From Lysobacterales bacterium 63-13 (GTDB lineage: Bacteria > Pseudomonadota > Gammaproteobacteria > Xanthomonadales > Rhodanobacteraceae), in the NCBI GenBank assembly GCA_001899855.1, contig MKWR01000006.1, positions 1-64,000 on the forward strand: a stretch of DNA of 64,000 nucleotides, written 5' to 3'. The translations under genes and the position numbers were made by a program. Below are positions 42,242 through 51,749 of this stretch, piece by piece. How positions within the stretch are numbered: position 1 is the first letter of the stretch; every line of letters begins with the position of its first letter. The notes beneath the pieces were generated by a model. That model was not told the DNA's origin. It saw nothing but the letters and a program-made list of their open reading frames with translations, and ran no database searches.

Positions 42242-42922
42242 TCACTTGGAATCGATGACCTTGATATCGAACACCAGCGCCTGGTTCGGACCGATGCGCG
42301 GCGGCTGGCCGCGTTCGCCATAGGCCATGTCCGGTGGCACGAAGATCTGCCAGTGATCACCGACCTTCATGCGCGAAAGCGATTCCTGCCAGCCCTTGAT
42401 GACTTCGTTGACCTTGAACTTGACCGGTTCGCCACGCGCGAACGAGCTGTCGAACTCGAGGCCGTCCCACAGCGAACCGCGATAGTGCACGGTGACTTCG
42501 CTGGTCGCGCCAACCTGCTTGCCGGTGCCATCCTCGATCACCCGGTACTGCAGACCCGAGGGCAGAGAAACGATGCCCTTCTTGGTCTTGTTCTCGGTCA
42601 TGAACTTGTTGCTCTTTGCAAGGTTTGTGCTGGCGATCTTGTCGAACTCTGCCTTGGCCTCGGTCATCATCTTGGTCTGGAATGCCGAAAGCGTGTCGCG
42701 CATGGTTTCTTCGGCCACGGCCGGATTGCGCTTGGCATAGGCATCCTGCATCGCGCGGATGACCGTATTGATGTCCACGTCCATCTTGCGATCGGTGAAA
42801 TCCTTGCCGATCTGGTAACCGATCGAGTAGGAAAGCTTGCCCTTTTCGGACGTCGTGTCCTGGGCAAAGGCCGTTCCCGATACCAACAACGCCACCATGG
42901 CGAGTGACAAACCAAATTTCAT
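42242..42922 (-). CDS. Periplasmic FKBP-type peptidyl-prolyl isomerase
   Basis: A 226-residue Mip/FkpA-like isomerase. The start at MKFGLSLAMVALLVSGTAFA gives a clear signal peptide; 73 upstream ORF residues are out. The N-terminal helical dimerisation domain (KLSYSIGYQIGKDFTDRKMD) is followed by the FKBP domain (VTVHYRGSLWDGLEFDSSF, VIKGWQESLSRMKVGD, MAYGERGQPPRIGPNQAL). It folds envelope proteins in the periplasm. Confidence 0.93.
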   Translation of the reverse strand: MKFGLSLAMVALLVSGTAFAQDTTSEKGKLSYSIGYQIGKDFTDRKMDVDINTVIRAMQDAYAKRNPAVAEETMRDTLSAFQTKMMTEAKAEFDKIASTNLAKSNKFMTENKTKKGIVSLPSGLQYRVIEDGTGKQVGATSEVTVHYRGSLWDGLEFDSSFARGEPVKFKVNEVIKGWQESLSRMKVGDHWQIFVPPDMAYGERGQPPRIGPNQALVFDIKVIDSK

Positions 42923-43155
42923 GCTGCCTCCAGAATGGATCTGAAACGGATGATTACGCGATGTTGCGCCGGACCCAGGCACCGGGCGGCGCAAAAAAGG
43001 CCGGTCAGTGTACCTGAGCCACTCACGATCGCCAATTTCCAACGAGTGCCCGGCGTTATCTGAACTTCCGGAGCAGGCAAAGTTCGACGACCGGCCTTTG
43101 CAGGCGCTGGTATCATCCCCGACCTTCATGAACGCAGGCATACCGGGAGCCCACG

Positions 43156-43938
43156 ATGGCCTTTCGCAATCTGATCAGCAGTGACCGCGGTGCCGTGCGC
43201 AGCATCACCATCAACCGCCCGGACAAGCTCAACGCGCTCAACCGGGAAACGATCAACGAGCTGCAGATCGCCTTCGACCAGGCCCGCCATGACGATTCGG
43301 TGCGTGTGGTGGTGTTGGCCGGAGCTGGCGAAAAGGCCTTCGTGGCGGGTGCCGACATTGCTGAACTGAGCGCGATCACGCCAATCCAGGCGCAGACGTT
43401 TTCGCGTGCCGGGCAGCGCATGATGCGCACGATCGAATTGCTCGGCAAACCGGTGATCGCCCGCATCCAGGGCTTTGCCCTCGGTGGCGGCCTGGAAATC
43501 GCCATGAGTTGCCACCTGCGGGTGGGCAGCGAAAAAGCGCGCCTCGGCCTGCCAGAAATCAGCCTCGGCCTGTTGCCCGGGTTTGGCGGCACCCAGCGCC
43601 TGCTGCGCCTGGCCGGTCGCCCGGCGGCGCTGGAGCTGTGCCTGCTCGGACAATCCGTGGATGCCGTGCGTGCCCATCAGCTTGGCCTGCTCAACCGCGT
43701 GGTCGCGGTCGATGCGCTGGATGACGAGGTCAATGCGCTGGCCGACCAATTGGCCGCTTCGGCGCCGCATGCGCTGGCCGGCATCCTCGATGCCATCCTC
43801 GTCGGCGGCGAATGTCCGTTCGCCGAAGCAATGGATTTCGAGAGCAAGGCATTCGCCCTCACCTGTACCACCGAGGACATGCGCGAGGGTACCCGCGCCT
43901 TCCTCGAGCGTCGCAAGCCGGCATTCACCGGCAATTAA
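43156..43938 (+). CDS. Enoyl-CoA hydratase/isomerase
   Basis: A 260-residue crotonase-fold enzyme hydrating 2-enoyl-CoAs. It shows RPDKLNALNRETI, the oxyanion segment KAFVAGADIAEL, and two conserved glutamates in GFALGGGLEIAMSC and LGLPEISLGLLPGFGGTQRL, consistent with an active hydratase. Cytoplasmic. A TGGTATCAT extended -10-like sequence lies about 40 bp upstream. Monocistronic, pointing towards the DUF1684 gene. Confidence 0.92.
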   Translation: MAFRNLISSDRGAVRSITINRPDKLNALNRETINELQIAFDQARHDDSVRVVVLAGAGEKAFVAGADIAELSAITPIQAQTFSRAGQRMMRTIELLGKPVIARIQGFALGGGLEIAMSCHLRVGSEKARLGLPEISLGLLPGFGGTQRLLRLAGRPAALELCLLGQSVDAVRAHQLGLLNRVVAVDALDDEVNALADQLAASAPHALAGILDAILVGGECPFAEAMDFESKAFALTCTTEDMREGTRAFLERRKPAFTGN

Positions 43939-43947
43939 GTCGTGGCG

Positions 43948-43973
43948 CCTGCGCATCGGACGAGATGCGCAGG
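43948..43973. terminator. Possible terminator hairpin between convergent genes
   Basis: A CCTGCGCATC/GATGCGCAGG stem (10 bp) with loop GGACGA between the enoyl-CoA hydratase and DUF1684 genes. No T-run follows, so factor-independent termination is uncertain. Confidence 0.45.
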
Positions 43974-43994
43974 GGCCTGCCAATGCAGGTTGGC

Positions 43995-44891
43995 TCAGTG
44001 CGCGCTGCCGCGATATTTCTTTTCGCCTGCAGTGACCGCGATTCCAAGACGGTTCTCCGGCGGTGCCAGCGGACAGGTGGCAAAGGCGGTGAACGCACAC
44101 GGCGGGTTGTAGGCCTTGTTGAAATCGATCACGACCTTGCCATCCTTTGGCATCGCTGCATAAATGAAACGTGCCGCGCCATAGGTCTCCTTGCCGCTGG
44201 TCTTGTCGGCAATGATGAAGAACAGTTCATCGGCATCGTCGGTTTCCAGCACGGGCAGCAACTCGAAGGTCTTGCCGTCACGCTCAAAGATCGCCTTGCC
44301 CGGCACCGGCATCTTGTCGAGCGTGCCAATGACATTGGGAATCTCCAGCGTGTGCGGCGGATCAAACGCCACCCACTTCGCCTCGATGCGCCAGCCCGGA
44401 TCGACCGGATACGCATCGATGCCAAGGAAACCGGTGCGCGTCGTCGCCTCGCTGTCCTTGATGCGCAGGCCCTTTTTTCCACCGGCGCGGTCAATCAAGT
44501 AGAAGTTCACGCTGCCGAAGGCGATCACCGTTGGCTGCTCGTGTGCGTCATCGAGCAACTCGGCCCGGGTTTGCGTCGTGCCGTCGATCGTCGCGCCGGT
44601 GCCTTCATTGAGGGAGATTGTCACCTTGTCGCCTTTCCACTCGACGCTGCCAAGGTGCGCGGGCGCCTTGGCGATGACGATATCGTTGTCGCTGGCGCTG
44701 CCGATCGTACTGGTTCCGGGCTTCAGCCATTCCAGGCCCACCAGGGACAGCCAACCGCCGGGTGCCTTGAGCCGCTCAAGGCGTTGCTCGCGCCATGTTT
44801 CAATCGTCCGCGTGTAGTCGTCGTCATTGCCCGCTGAAACGAGTTGGGTTCCGGAAATGCTGGCTGCAAGCAACAGGCTGGTCATCAACAT
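43995..44891 (-). CDS. Exported DUF1684 protein
   Basis: A 298-residue exported protein. It has a short signal peptide (MTSLLLAASISGTQLVSA) and DUF1684 signatures WREQRLERLKAPGGWLSLVG, FDPPHTLEIPNVIG, YGAARFIYAAMP and DFNKAYNPPCAFT. Function unknown; the N-terminal part resembles an FHA-like beta fold. Divergent end-to-end with the hydratase gene. Confidence 0.88.
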   Translation of the reverse strand: MLMTSLLLAASISGTQLVSAGNDDDYTRTIETWREQRLERLKAPGGWLSLVGLEWLKPGTSTIGSASDNDIVIAKAPAHLGSVEWKGDKVTISLNEGTGATIDGTTQTRAELLDDAHEQPTVIAFGSVNFYLIDRAGGKKGLRIKDSEATTRTGFLGIDAYPVDPGWRIEAKWVAFDPPHTLEIPNVIGTLDKMPVPGKAIFERDGKTFELLPVLETDDADELFFIIADKTSGKETYGAARFIYAAMPKDGKVVIDFNKAYNPPCAFTAFATCPLAPPENRLGIAVTAGEKKYRGSAH

Positions 44892-44927
44892 CGAAATGTC
44901 CTTGGTGGGGAGGCGGATCGACGGCCA

Positions 44928-46721
44928 TCATCGTCCGCGGAGAAACAGGCGATCAAGTTCCTGCAGGCTGAGCTGGACCCAGGTCGGGCGGCCATGATTG
45001 CATTGCGCCGATCGTTCGGTTGCCTCCATGTCGCGCAGCAGCGCATCCATCTCGGGCAGGCTGAGGCGGCGATTCGCCCGCACCGAACCGTGGCAAGCCA
45101 TGGTTGACAACAACTCGTTGCCGACTTCCTCGATGCGCCGCGACGAACCATGTGCCGCCAGGTCGGCAATGACATCACGGACCAGCTGCGATACGTCGCC
45201 ACCCGCAAGCAGGGTCGGCACGCGGCGCACGGTGATGCCCTGCACGCCACTGCGCACGACGTCGAAACCCAGGTCGGCGAAGCGTTCGGCGTGTTCCTCG
45301 ACGATGCCAGCCTCGCGCTCGCTGACGGCAATCAGCAACGGCACCAGCAACATCTGCGAACGAATGCCCTCGCCTTCGCGCGCCAGCTTGAGGCGCTCAT
45401 AGGTGATGCGCTCATGCGCAGCGTGCATGTCTACGAGGACCAGGCCTTGCGCGTTCTGCGCAAGCACGAAGATGCCGTGCAACTGCGCGATGGCAAAGCC
45501 AAGCGGTGGAATATCCGCAGCAGCCGCCTCCGTCGATTCATCACCGTGACCGTCCAGGCGCGGGAAGGCACGAGCGCTTGCCGATGGCGTGCCGAGCAAG
45601 GCGGCATAGTCGGCCAGCGGCTCGCCCACGCCGAGGCGAAACCCCGACTGGTTGCGCAACACCGGTCGCACGTCATTTGCCACGGGCTCGGTGCCGGTCT
45701 CGTGGCCCGGCTGCATGCCGGCGCGCGTCGCCGACAAGGCCTCGTGCAGGCTGCGATAGAGAAAATCATGGACCAGTCGCGAATCGCGGAAGCGCACTTC
45801 GCTTTTTGCCGGATGCACGTTGACATCCACGCCTTGCGGATCGAGCTCGAGGAACAACACGAAGGCCGGATGACGCCCATGAAAGAGGACATCCGCGTAC
45901 GCCTGGCGCACGGCATGGGCAACGACGCGATCGCGGACGAGGCGTCCGTTGACATGGAAATACTGCTGGTCCGCCTGCGAACGCGATGCGGTCGGCAGGC
46001 CGACCCAGCCGTACAGGCGCATTCCGGCACCCGCGTGATCGACGCGCAGGCTGTTGTCGACAAAACCCTGGCCAAGCACATCGGCAAGCCGGCGATCGGC
46101 CTCGCCGTCATCGCGCACGGGTTTGTACAGGCGTACCACCTTGCCATTGTTGCTGAGGCGGATCTCGACCGCTTCGCGAGCGAGGGCAATCGAGCGGACC
46201 AGGTCGTCGATGTGGTTGAACTCGGTACGCTCGGCGCGCAGGAACTTGCGCCGAGCCGGCAGATTGTAGAAAAGATCACGAATCTCGACGCTCGTGCCTG
46301 GTGCGTGCTGGGCCGGCCGCTGGCTGTGCGGCTTGCCGCCGTCAACCTCGATGCGCGTCGCGCTGTCGGCAGCCGCCGTGCGCGAAGTCAGCGCGAAGCG
46401 GGACACCGAGGCAATCGAGGGCAGTGCTTCGCCGCGAAATCCCAGGGTGCCAACCCGTTCCAGGTCCTCGAAGCTTGCGATCTTGCTGGTTGCATGCGCC
46501 GAGATCGCCAGTGCCAGGTCATCGGCATCGATGCCGGCGCCATCGTCGCGCACGCGGATCAGCCGCGCACCGCCGTCTTCGATGTCGATCTCGATGCGCC
46601 GCGCGCCGGCATCGAGGCTGTTCTCGACCAATTCCTTGACCACCGATGCCGGACGCTCGATGACCTCGCCGGCGGCGATCTGGTTGACGAGTTCGGCGGG
46701 AAGCGGATGGATGCGCGCCAT
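44928..46721 (-). CDS. mutL: DNA mismatch repair protein MutL
   Basis: A 597-residue MutL. The GHKL ATPase domain has [26 protein letters not shown] and [14 protein letters not shown]. The C-terminal domain carries [12 protein letters not shown] at 431-442, fitting the DxHA(x2)E(x4)E endonuclease motif found in organisms without MutH, plus ACHGS and CNHGRP zinc-site motifs. It should therefore nick DNA itself after MutS recognition. I start at [12 protein letters not shown]. Last gene of the nnr-tsaE-amiC-mutL run. Confidence 0.97.
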   Translation of the reverse strand: MARIHPLPAELVNQIAAGEVIERPASVVKELVENSLDAGARRIEIDIEDGGARLIRVRDDGAGIDADDLALAISAHATSKIASFEDLERVGTLGFRGEALPSIASVSRFALTSRTAAADSATRIEVDGGKPHSQRPAQHAPGTSVEIRDLFYNLPARRKFLRAERTEFNHIDDLVRSIALAREAVEIRLSNNGKVVRLYKPVRDDGEADRRLADVLGQGFVDNSLRVDHAGAGMRLYGWVGLPTASRSQADQQYFHVNGRLVRDRVVAHAVRQAYADVLFHGRHPAFVLFLELDPQGVDVNVHPAKSEVRFRDSRLVHDFLYRSLHEALSATRAGMQPGHETGTEPVANDVRPVLRNQSGFRLGVGEPLADYAALLGTPSASARAFPRLDGHGDESTEAAAADIPPLGFAIAQLHGIFVLAQNAQGLVLVDMHAAHERITYERLKLAREGEGIRSQMLLVPLLIAVSEREAGIVEEHAERFADLGFDVVRSGVQGITVRRVPTLLAGGDVSQLVRDVIADLAAHGSSRRIEEVGNELLSTMACHGSVRANRRLSLPEMDALLRDMEATERSAQCNHGRPTWVQLSLQELDRLFLRGR

Positions 46722-46803
46722 GCGGGGATCAGCGGAAATCGAGAGCCGCATCATAGCGGATCGAACCCGTCACCCCGTTCAATGCGTTTGTCGCGACGCT
46801 TGC

Positions 46804-48129
46804 TCAGCCCTGCGGGATTTCGAGCACGTCGCCGACATTGACGCTGTCCCTGGCCAGCTTGTTGGCGTGGCGCAATGCAGCCACCGAAGTGCCGTGGCTG
46901 GCCGCAATGCCGCTCAGCGATTCGCCACGCGAGACGACATGGCGACTGGCCCTGGCACGGTTGCCCTCCTCCGCGAACCAGGTTCCGGGCGGCGGCGTCG
47001 AGCGGAAATAATTGCGCACGCCACCAAGAATCGCGTCGGCCAGCTTGGTCTGCTCGGCCGGCGTTTTCAGGCGGCGCTCTTCGGCCGGATTGGAGATGAA
47101 GGCGGTTTCAACAAGGATCGATGGCACGTCCGGCGAGCGCAGGACGATGAAGTTTGCGCGCTCGACGTGATTCTTGTGGGTCGGGCCGACCCGACCCATG
47201 GCCGCATGCACCTGGGCGGCGACGGCGTTGCTCGCTTCCATGGTCGCCCCTTGCGAGAGGTCAAGCAGGACAGCCGCCAGCGTGTCGTCACGCGTATCCA
47301 GTGACACGCCACCGACCAGATCGGCACGGTTCTCGCTGTCTGCCAACCAGCGCGCCGCCTGACTCGTCGCTCCGCGCGGTGACAGCACCCACACCGAACT
47401 GCCGCGTGCCTCGCTCTTGCTGAAGGCATCGGCGTGCACCGAGATGAACAGGTCGGCCTTGGCCTCGCGCGCCTTCTGGTAGCGCGCATCCAGCGGAATG
47501 AAGAAATCGCTGTCGCGGGTGAGCATCGCGCTCATGCCCGGCTCCTTGTCGATCACGCGCTTGAGCTCGCGTGCGACGGCCAGGGTGATGACTTTTTCGT
47601 ACGTGCCCGAGGCACCGATCGAACCAGGATCATCGCCGCCGTGGCCGGCATCGATCATCACCAGGATATTGCGCGACGCACCGGGCGGGACCACCTTGGC
47701 GACGGTCTTGACTGTCTCAGGCTGCGACTTTGGGTAGAGGTCGAGAACCAGACGGTAGCCAAACTTCTCGGCTGGCGGCAAGAGGAAACTCTTCGGGCGC
47801 ACACCCTCGCCGAGATCGAAGACGACGCGCAAATCCCTGGCACCCTGCTTGCCGCTGCGCATGGCCTTGAGCAGGCCCTTGGCTGCGGCAGCCGTGTAGT
47901 CGGCGCTGAATGTGCTCGACTTCAGATCGAGAACCAGGCGATCCGGTCCAGCCAGATCGAACAACTTGTAATCCAGCGGGCCGGAAACATCGAAAACGGC
48001 ACGCGTGTATTCGGGGCCGGCCCAGATGCGCAGAGCCTTGATTTCAGCCGCCTGCGCCGGCAGCCACGCGGCCACGAGCATGGCCAGGACAGCGAAAATT
48101 CGTATCGTCAGCGGGGCGCGATCATCCAT
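46804..48129 (-). CDS. amiC: N-acetylmuramoyl-L-alanine amidase (AmiC-type) with AMIN and LysM domains
   Basis: A 441-residue periplasmic amidase that splits septal peptidoglycan. It has a signal peptide (IFAVLAMLVAAWLPAQAA), the AMIN domain (about 30-140, RIWAGPEYTRAVFDVSGPLD), and the Amidase_3 domain with MIDAGHGGDDPG, SVHADAF and ILVETAFISN supplying zinc ligands and the catalytic Glu. A C-terminal LysM follows (VVSRGESLSGIAASHGTSVA). Normal genomic position between tsaE and mutL. Confidence 0.96.
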   Translation of the reverse strand: MDDRAPLTIRIFAVLAMLVAAWLPAQAAEIKALRIWAGPEYTRAVFDVSGPLDYKLFDLAGPDRLVLDLKSSTFSADYTAAAAKGLLKAMRSGKQGARDLRVVFDLGEGVRPKSFLLPPAEKFGYRLVLDLYPKSQPETVKTVAKVVPPGASRNILVMIDAGHGGDDPGSIGASGTYEKVITLAVARELKRVIDKEPGMSAMLTRDSDFFIPLDARYQKAREAKADLFISVHADAFSKSEARGSSVWVLSPRGATSQAARWLADSENRADLVGGVSLDTRDDTLAAVLLDLSQGATMEASNAVAAQVHAAMGRVGPTHKNHVERANFIVLRSPDVPSILVETAFISNPAEERRLKTPAEQTKLADAILGGVRNYFRSTPPPGTWFAEEGNRARASRHVVSRGESLSGIAASHGTSVAALRHANKLARDSVNVGDVLEIPQG

Positions 48130-48216
48130 GGTTTTGCATTCAAGCGTAGATGATCACGTAATTCAAGTCTTTTCCCTTGCAAATCCGCAATATGCGGAAC
48201 GTTCCTGAGAAAATAT

Positions 48217-48702
48217 TCAGGAGTGCGGCCGGACACCGGACGAGGCCAGGATACGCAAGCATTCACGCCCCCGCGCCGACTGTGCGCGGACTGCAATGTT
48301 GCGCCGCTCACCGGCATGCTCGAAATGCAGGATCAGGTCGGCAGGCGGCAAGGCACCGCTGCCGCGTTCCGGCCACTCGATCAGCAGCAGGCTGCTCGCA
48401 TCCAGCAGATCCGCCAAGCCCAGCCATTCCAGTTCATCGGCAGCGGCAATCCGGTAGAGATCCAGATGATGGGCTTGCAGATCGCCAATCCGGTAGGACT
48501 CGATCAGGCTGTAGGTCGGGCTCTTGATGCGCTCGCCAACGCCAAGGGTGGTCAACAACGCGCGGGAAAAAGTGGTCTTGCCGGCCCCGAGATCGCCTTC
48601 CAGCAGGATCACGCCACCTTGGGCGAGTGGCACGGCAAAGGCCTGTGCAATTTGCGTGAGCGCCGCCTCATCGACACCCCGCCATTCAAGGAAAGCGCTC
48701 AT
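48217..48702 (-). CDS. tsaE: tRNA threonylcarbamoyladenosine biosynthesis ATPase TsaE
   Basis: A 161-residue P-loop ATPase needed with TsaB/TsaD to make t6A37 in tRNAs. Walker A is GDLGAGKTTFSRALL, followed by KSPTYSLIESY, and the C-terminal LLLIEWPERG. It starts inside the last codons of nnr (4-bp overlap) and precedes amiC. Confidence 0.95.
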   Translation of the reverse strand: MSAFLEWRGVDEAALTQIAQAFAVPLAQGGVILLEGDLGAGKTTFSRALLTTLGVGERIKSPTYSLIESYRIGDLQAHHLDLYRIAAADELEWLGLADLLDASSLLLIEWPERGSGALPPADLILHFEHAGERRNIAVRAQSARGRECLRILASSGVRPHS

Positions 48703-50186
48703 GCCGGGCCCGGATTGACCAGCACGCGCAGGAACGGCAGGAGATCGCCAGCAATCATTCCGCGTGGACAGTCGCCGGCGGCACGATCACCAGCGATCGC
48801 GTGCACGACGACGCCAAGCCTGGCGGCATCCCAGGCGGACAAGCCTTGCGCGAGCAAACCGGCAATCACCCCGGTCAGCACGTCGCCCATGCCGCCACTG
48901 GCCATGCCCGGATTGCCGAACGGGCAAAGCGCCACCTCCTGAGCAGGATTGGCGATCAGGCTGCCGGCACCCTTGAGCACGACCACGGCTGCATGACGCC
49001 GGGCCAGTTCACGCACCGCGGCAAATCGATCGGCCTGGACCTCTGCCACCGTGCAGGCAAGCAGACGCGCGGCCTCGCCTGGGTGCGGTGTCAACACGGC
49101 CTCGGCCGGCAGATCGACAGTTTCCAGGGCGAGGAGATTGAGACCATCGGCATCGAGCACGCAGGCCTTGCCGGCACGCACGGCGGCATCCCAGAGCGCG
49201 TGTCCCCAGGCCGCCTGGCCGAGGCCCGGGCCAATGGCGAGGACGCTGCTCCGCTCGATCAAGGCTTGCAGTGCTTGCGGGCCTTCGATGCCACGCACCA
49301 TCAGTTCCGGCCGATGTGCATTGATCGCCGCCACATTCAACGGCTGCGTCGCCACACTGACCAGGCCGGCACCGACCCGCAAGGCGGACTCGGCAGCCAG
49401 GGCAATCGCGCCAGCCATGCCTTCGCTGCCACCGATCGCAAGAACATGACCATATTTACCCTTGTTTACATTACCACTACGCTTCCGCAACAAGGACGTG
49501 AGGCCAGCGCCGAGCAACTGCGCATCGCCGGGACAGGCGGAAAGGATTGCCGGCGGAATTCCAAGGGTGTCGAGACTCAATGCGCCACAGCAATCCACGC
49601 CATCGGTGGTGAACAATCCGCGTTTCCAGCCGACGAAGCTGATGGTTGCATCGGCGCGCACGACGGCACCGGGCGCAACCCCGCTGTCGGCATCGAGCCC
49701 GGATGGCACGTCCAGCGAAAGCTTGCCGCCGCGACAGGCATTGATCTGCTCGATCAGCTGCGCCGCGACGCCGTCGGGAGCGCGTCGCAATCCGGTGCCA
49801 AACAGGCCGTCGACCAGCACATCCACCTCGACGGGCAAGGTGGAATCCCCTGCAATCGCCATCGAGCCACCCGCATCCAGCCACGCGGCACGCGCGCGGG
49901 CGGCATCCCCGCTCGATTTCTCGCCGAGGGCGACAACGTGGACGTCAAGGCCTGCCGCAGCAGCAAGTCCGGCAACGAGGAACGCATCGCCGCCATTGTT
50001 GCCGTTTCCAGCGACGACCAGCACGCGGCGAGCCGCTGGCCAGCGCAAGCGCAGCAGGGCGAATGCGGCGGCCGCCGCGCGCGCCATCAGCTCATGGCCG
50101 GCAATCCCGCCGGCGATGGCCGCACGATCCAGGGCGCGAACCTGTTCAACGGTGTGCAAGGTGGTGGCAGGTGGCAGTCTGGGCAT
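48699..50186 (-). CDS. nnr: Bifunctional NAD(P)H-hydrate epimerase/dehydratase Nnr
   Basis: A 495-residue repair enzyme for hydrated NAD(P)H. The N-terminal YjeF_N epimerase domain shows VVAGNGNNGGDAFLVAG and LSLDVPSGLDADSGVAPGAV. The C-terminal ADP-dependent dehydratase has KYGHVLAIGGSEGMAGAIAL and GNPGMASGGMGDVLTGVIAG. I start at MPRLPPATTLHTV; 37 residues upstream in the ORF track overlap the divergent promoter region. Divergent from queG (80 bp). Confidence 0.95.
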   Translation of the reverse strand: MPRLPPATTLHTVEQVRALDRAAIAGGIAGHELMARAAAAAFALLRLRWPAARRVLVVAGNGNNGGDAFLVAGLAAAAGLDVHVVALGEKSSGDAARARAAWLDAGGSMAIAGDSTLPVEVDVLVDGLFGTGLRRAPDGVAAQLIEQINACRGGKLSLDVPSGLDADSGVAPGAVVRADATISFVGWKRGLFTTDGVDCCGALSLDTLGIPPAILSACPGDAQLLGAGLTSLLRKRSGNVNKGKYGHVLAIGGSEGMAGAIALAAESALRVGAGLVSVATQPLNVAAINAHRPELMVRGIEGPQALQALIERSSVLAIGPGLGQAAWGHALWDAAVRAGKACVLDADGLNLLALETVDLPAEAVLTPHPGEAARLLACTVAEVQADRFAAVRELARRHAAVVVLKGAGSLIANPAQEVALCPFGNPGMASGGMGDVLTGVIAGLLAQGLSAWDAARLGVVVHAIAGDRAAGDCPRGMIAGDLLPFLRVLVNPGPA

Positions 50187-50266
50187 GCCGCCGATTATAC
50201 GGAGCGTTCCGCCCACGCCGGCGATGGCCGTATGCTTGTCGATGAACTTGTTTCCGCCAGCAGCCC

Positions 50267-51334
50267 ATGGCTTCGATTGACTACACCCGACTGACATCCG
50301 ACCTGCAGCAATGGGCAGCCGAGCTTGGCTTCCAGCAACTCGGCGTGGCCGGGGTCGAGTTGGCTGACGACGAGCGCCATCTGCTGAACTGGCTGGATGC
50401 CGGTCGCCATGGCGAAATGGACTACATGGCTCGCCACGGCAGCAAGCGCAGCCGTCCCGATGAGCTTCTGCCGGGAACGCTGCGCGTGATCTCGGTACGC
50501 ATGGACTACCTGCCGGAAGGTGCCCGCGATGGCTGGGATGTACTTGCCGATCCCGAGAGTGCCTATGTGGCTCGCTACGCCCTTGGTCGCGACTATCACA
50601 AGCTCATGCGCAACCGCCTGCAGAAACTGGCCGAGCGCATTGCTGCCGAAGTCGGGCCATTCGGTTACCGCGCCTTTGTCGACTCGGCACCAGTGCTCGA
50701 ACGCGCCCTCGCCCGGGATGCCGGGATCGGCTGGATCGGCAAGCACAGCTGCCTGATCAATCGCCACGCCGGCTCGTGGTTTTTCCTCGGGGAACTGTAT
50801 ACCGACCTGCCCTTGCCACTGGCCGAGCCGGAAACCGGACATTGTGGAACCTGTCGGCGTTGCCTGGATATCTGTCCAACCCAGGCCATCATTGCGCCTT
50901 ACCAGGTGGATGCACGCCGCTGCATTTCCTACCTGACCATCGAGCTGCGCGGAGCGATCCCGCTGGAACTGCGCCGACCCATGGGCAATCGCATCTTCGG
51001 CTGCGACGACTGCCAGTTGATCTGTCCTTGGAACAAGTTTGCGCGCAGCACGCCCGAAGCCGACTTCACGCCGCGCCATGCCCTCGACGACCAGGCACTG
51101 ATCGACCTGTTCCAGTGGACCGAGGAGGAATTCCTCAAGCGCACCGAAGGCTCACCCATCCGTCGCACCGGATACATCGGCTGGCTGCGCAACATTGCCG
51201 TAGCGCTGGGCAATGCACCCGGTTCCGAGGCGACGATCCGCGCCTTGCAGGAGCGCCAGGATCATCCGTCCGAGCTCGTCCGCGAACACATCCAATGGGC
51301 ACTTGCCGAGCAGGCCGGGAAACGGGCCACATGA
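50267..51334 (+). CDS. queG: Epoxyqueuosine reductase
   Basis: A 355-residue cobalamin- and Fe-S-dependent enzyme doing the last step of queuosine synthesis in tRNA. Two 4Fe-4S motifs are visible: CGTCRRCLDICPT and, further on, CDDCQLICPWNKF. MDYMARHGSKRSRPDELLPG is the conserved N-terminal segment. The C-terminal HEAT-like part (IRRTGYIGWLRNIAVALGNA) binds the tRNA. Divergent from nnr, a common gammaproteobacterial arrangement. Confidence 0.95.
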   Translation: MASIDYTRLTSDLQQWAAELGFQQLGVAGVELADDERHLLNWLDAGRHGEMDYMARHGSKRSRPDELLPGTLRVISVRMDYLPEGARDGWDVLADPESAYVARYALGRDYHKLMRNRLQKLAERIAAEVGPFGYRAFVDSAPVLERALARDAGIGWIGKHSCLINRHAGSWFFLGELYTDLPLPLAEPETGHCGTCRRCLDICPTQAIIAPYQVDARRCISYLTIELRGAIPLELRRPMGNRIFGCDDCQLICPWNKFARSTPEADFTPRHALDDQALIDLFQWTEEEFLKRTEGSPIRRTGYIGWLRNIAVALGNAPGSEATIRALQERQDHPSELVREHIQWALAEQAGKRAT

Positions 51335-51749
51335 TCCTGGCGGGAACGGTGCGGCGCATCAAACAGCGCCAGTGTTGCGGATCCGCAACAACATGACCGC
51401 ACTCCAGAACCCGATTGGCGACGCCACCCACGCGGCCTGCGGAATGGCCACAGCCGCCTGCCATTGCGCCTGGATCAGATTTCAGGAGACCTCATCAAAC
51501 CACTGAATAGGAAAGATTTTTCCATGATCCCCGTGCGCTCCAAGGCAAATCCAGGGCAAAAAAAACCCTCGCAGCGATTTTCGCGCGAGGGTTCAATTGG
51601 AGTGACGATTACCTGCAATGCGCCCTGGTGGCCGCGAGGTTTCAACGAAAGTCGTTGCGAAAACCCCGAGGACGGTTGTAATCCTACCACATGATGTGGC
51701 GAAGTGCCATACACGTCACACTCGTTGCCACGACTGCCCCACAACCCCC
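51335..51749. other. Intergenic stretch between queG and panC
   Basis: About 415 bp. Apart from the minus-strand terminator at 51557-51594 I see no gene; the short plus-strand ORFs have no ribosome site and no protein-like composition. Confidence 0.5.
51557..51594 (-). terminator. Rho-independent terminator of the pan operon
   Basis: AACCCTCGC/GCGAGGGTT stem (51564-51593). Read on the minus strand it is followed by a run of eight or more T. It lies about 155 bp past the panC stop. Confidence 0.8.

Noticed and set aside
45150-46841. 563-aa plus-strand ORF
   Set aside because: Antisense to mutL.
48801-50294. 497-aa plus-strand ORF
   Set aside because: Antisense to nnr, whose both domains are clearly intact.
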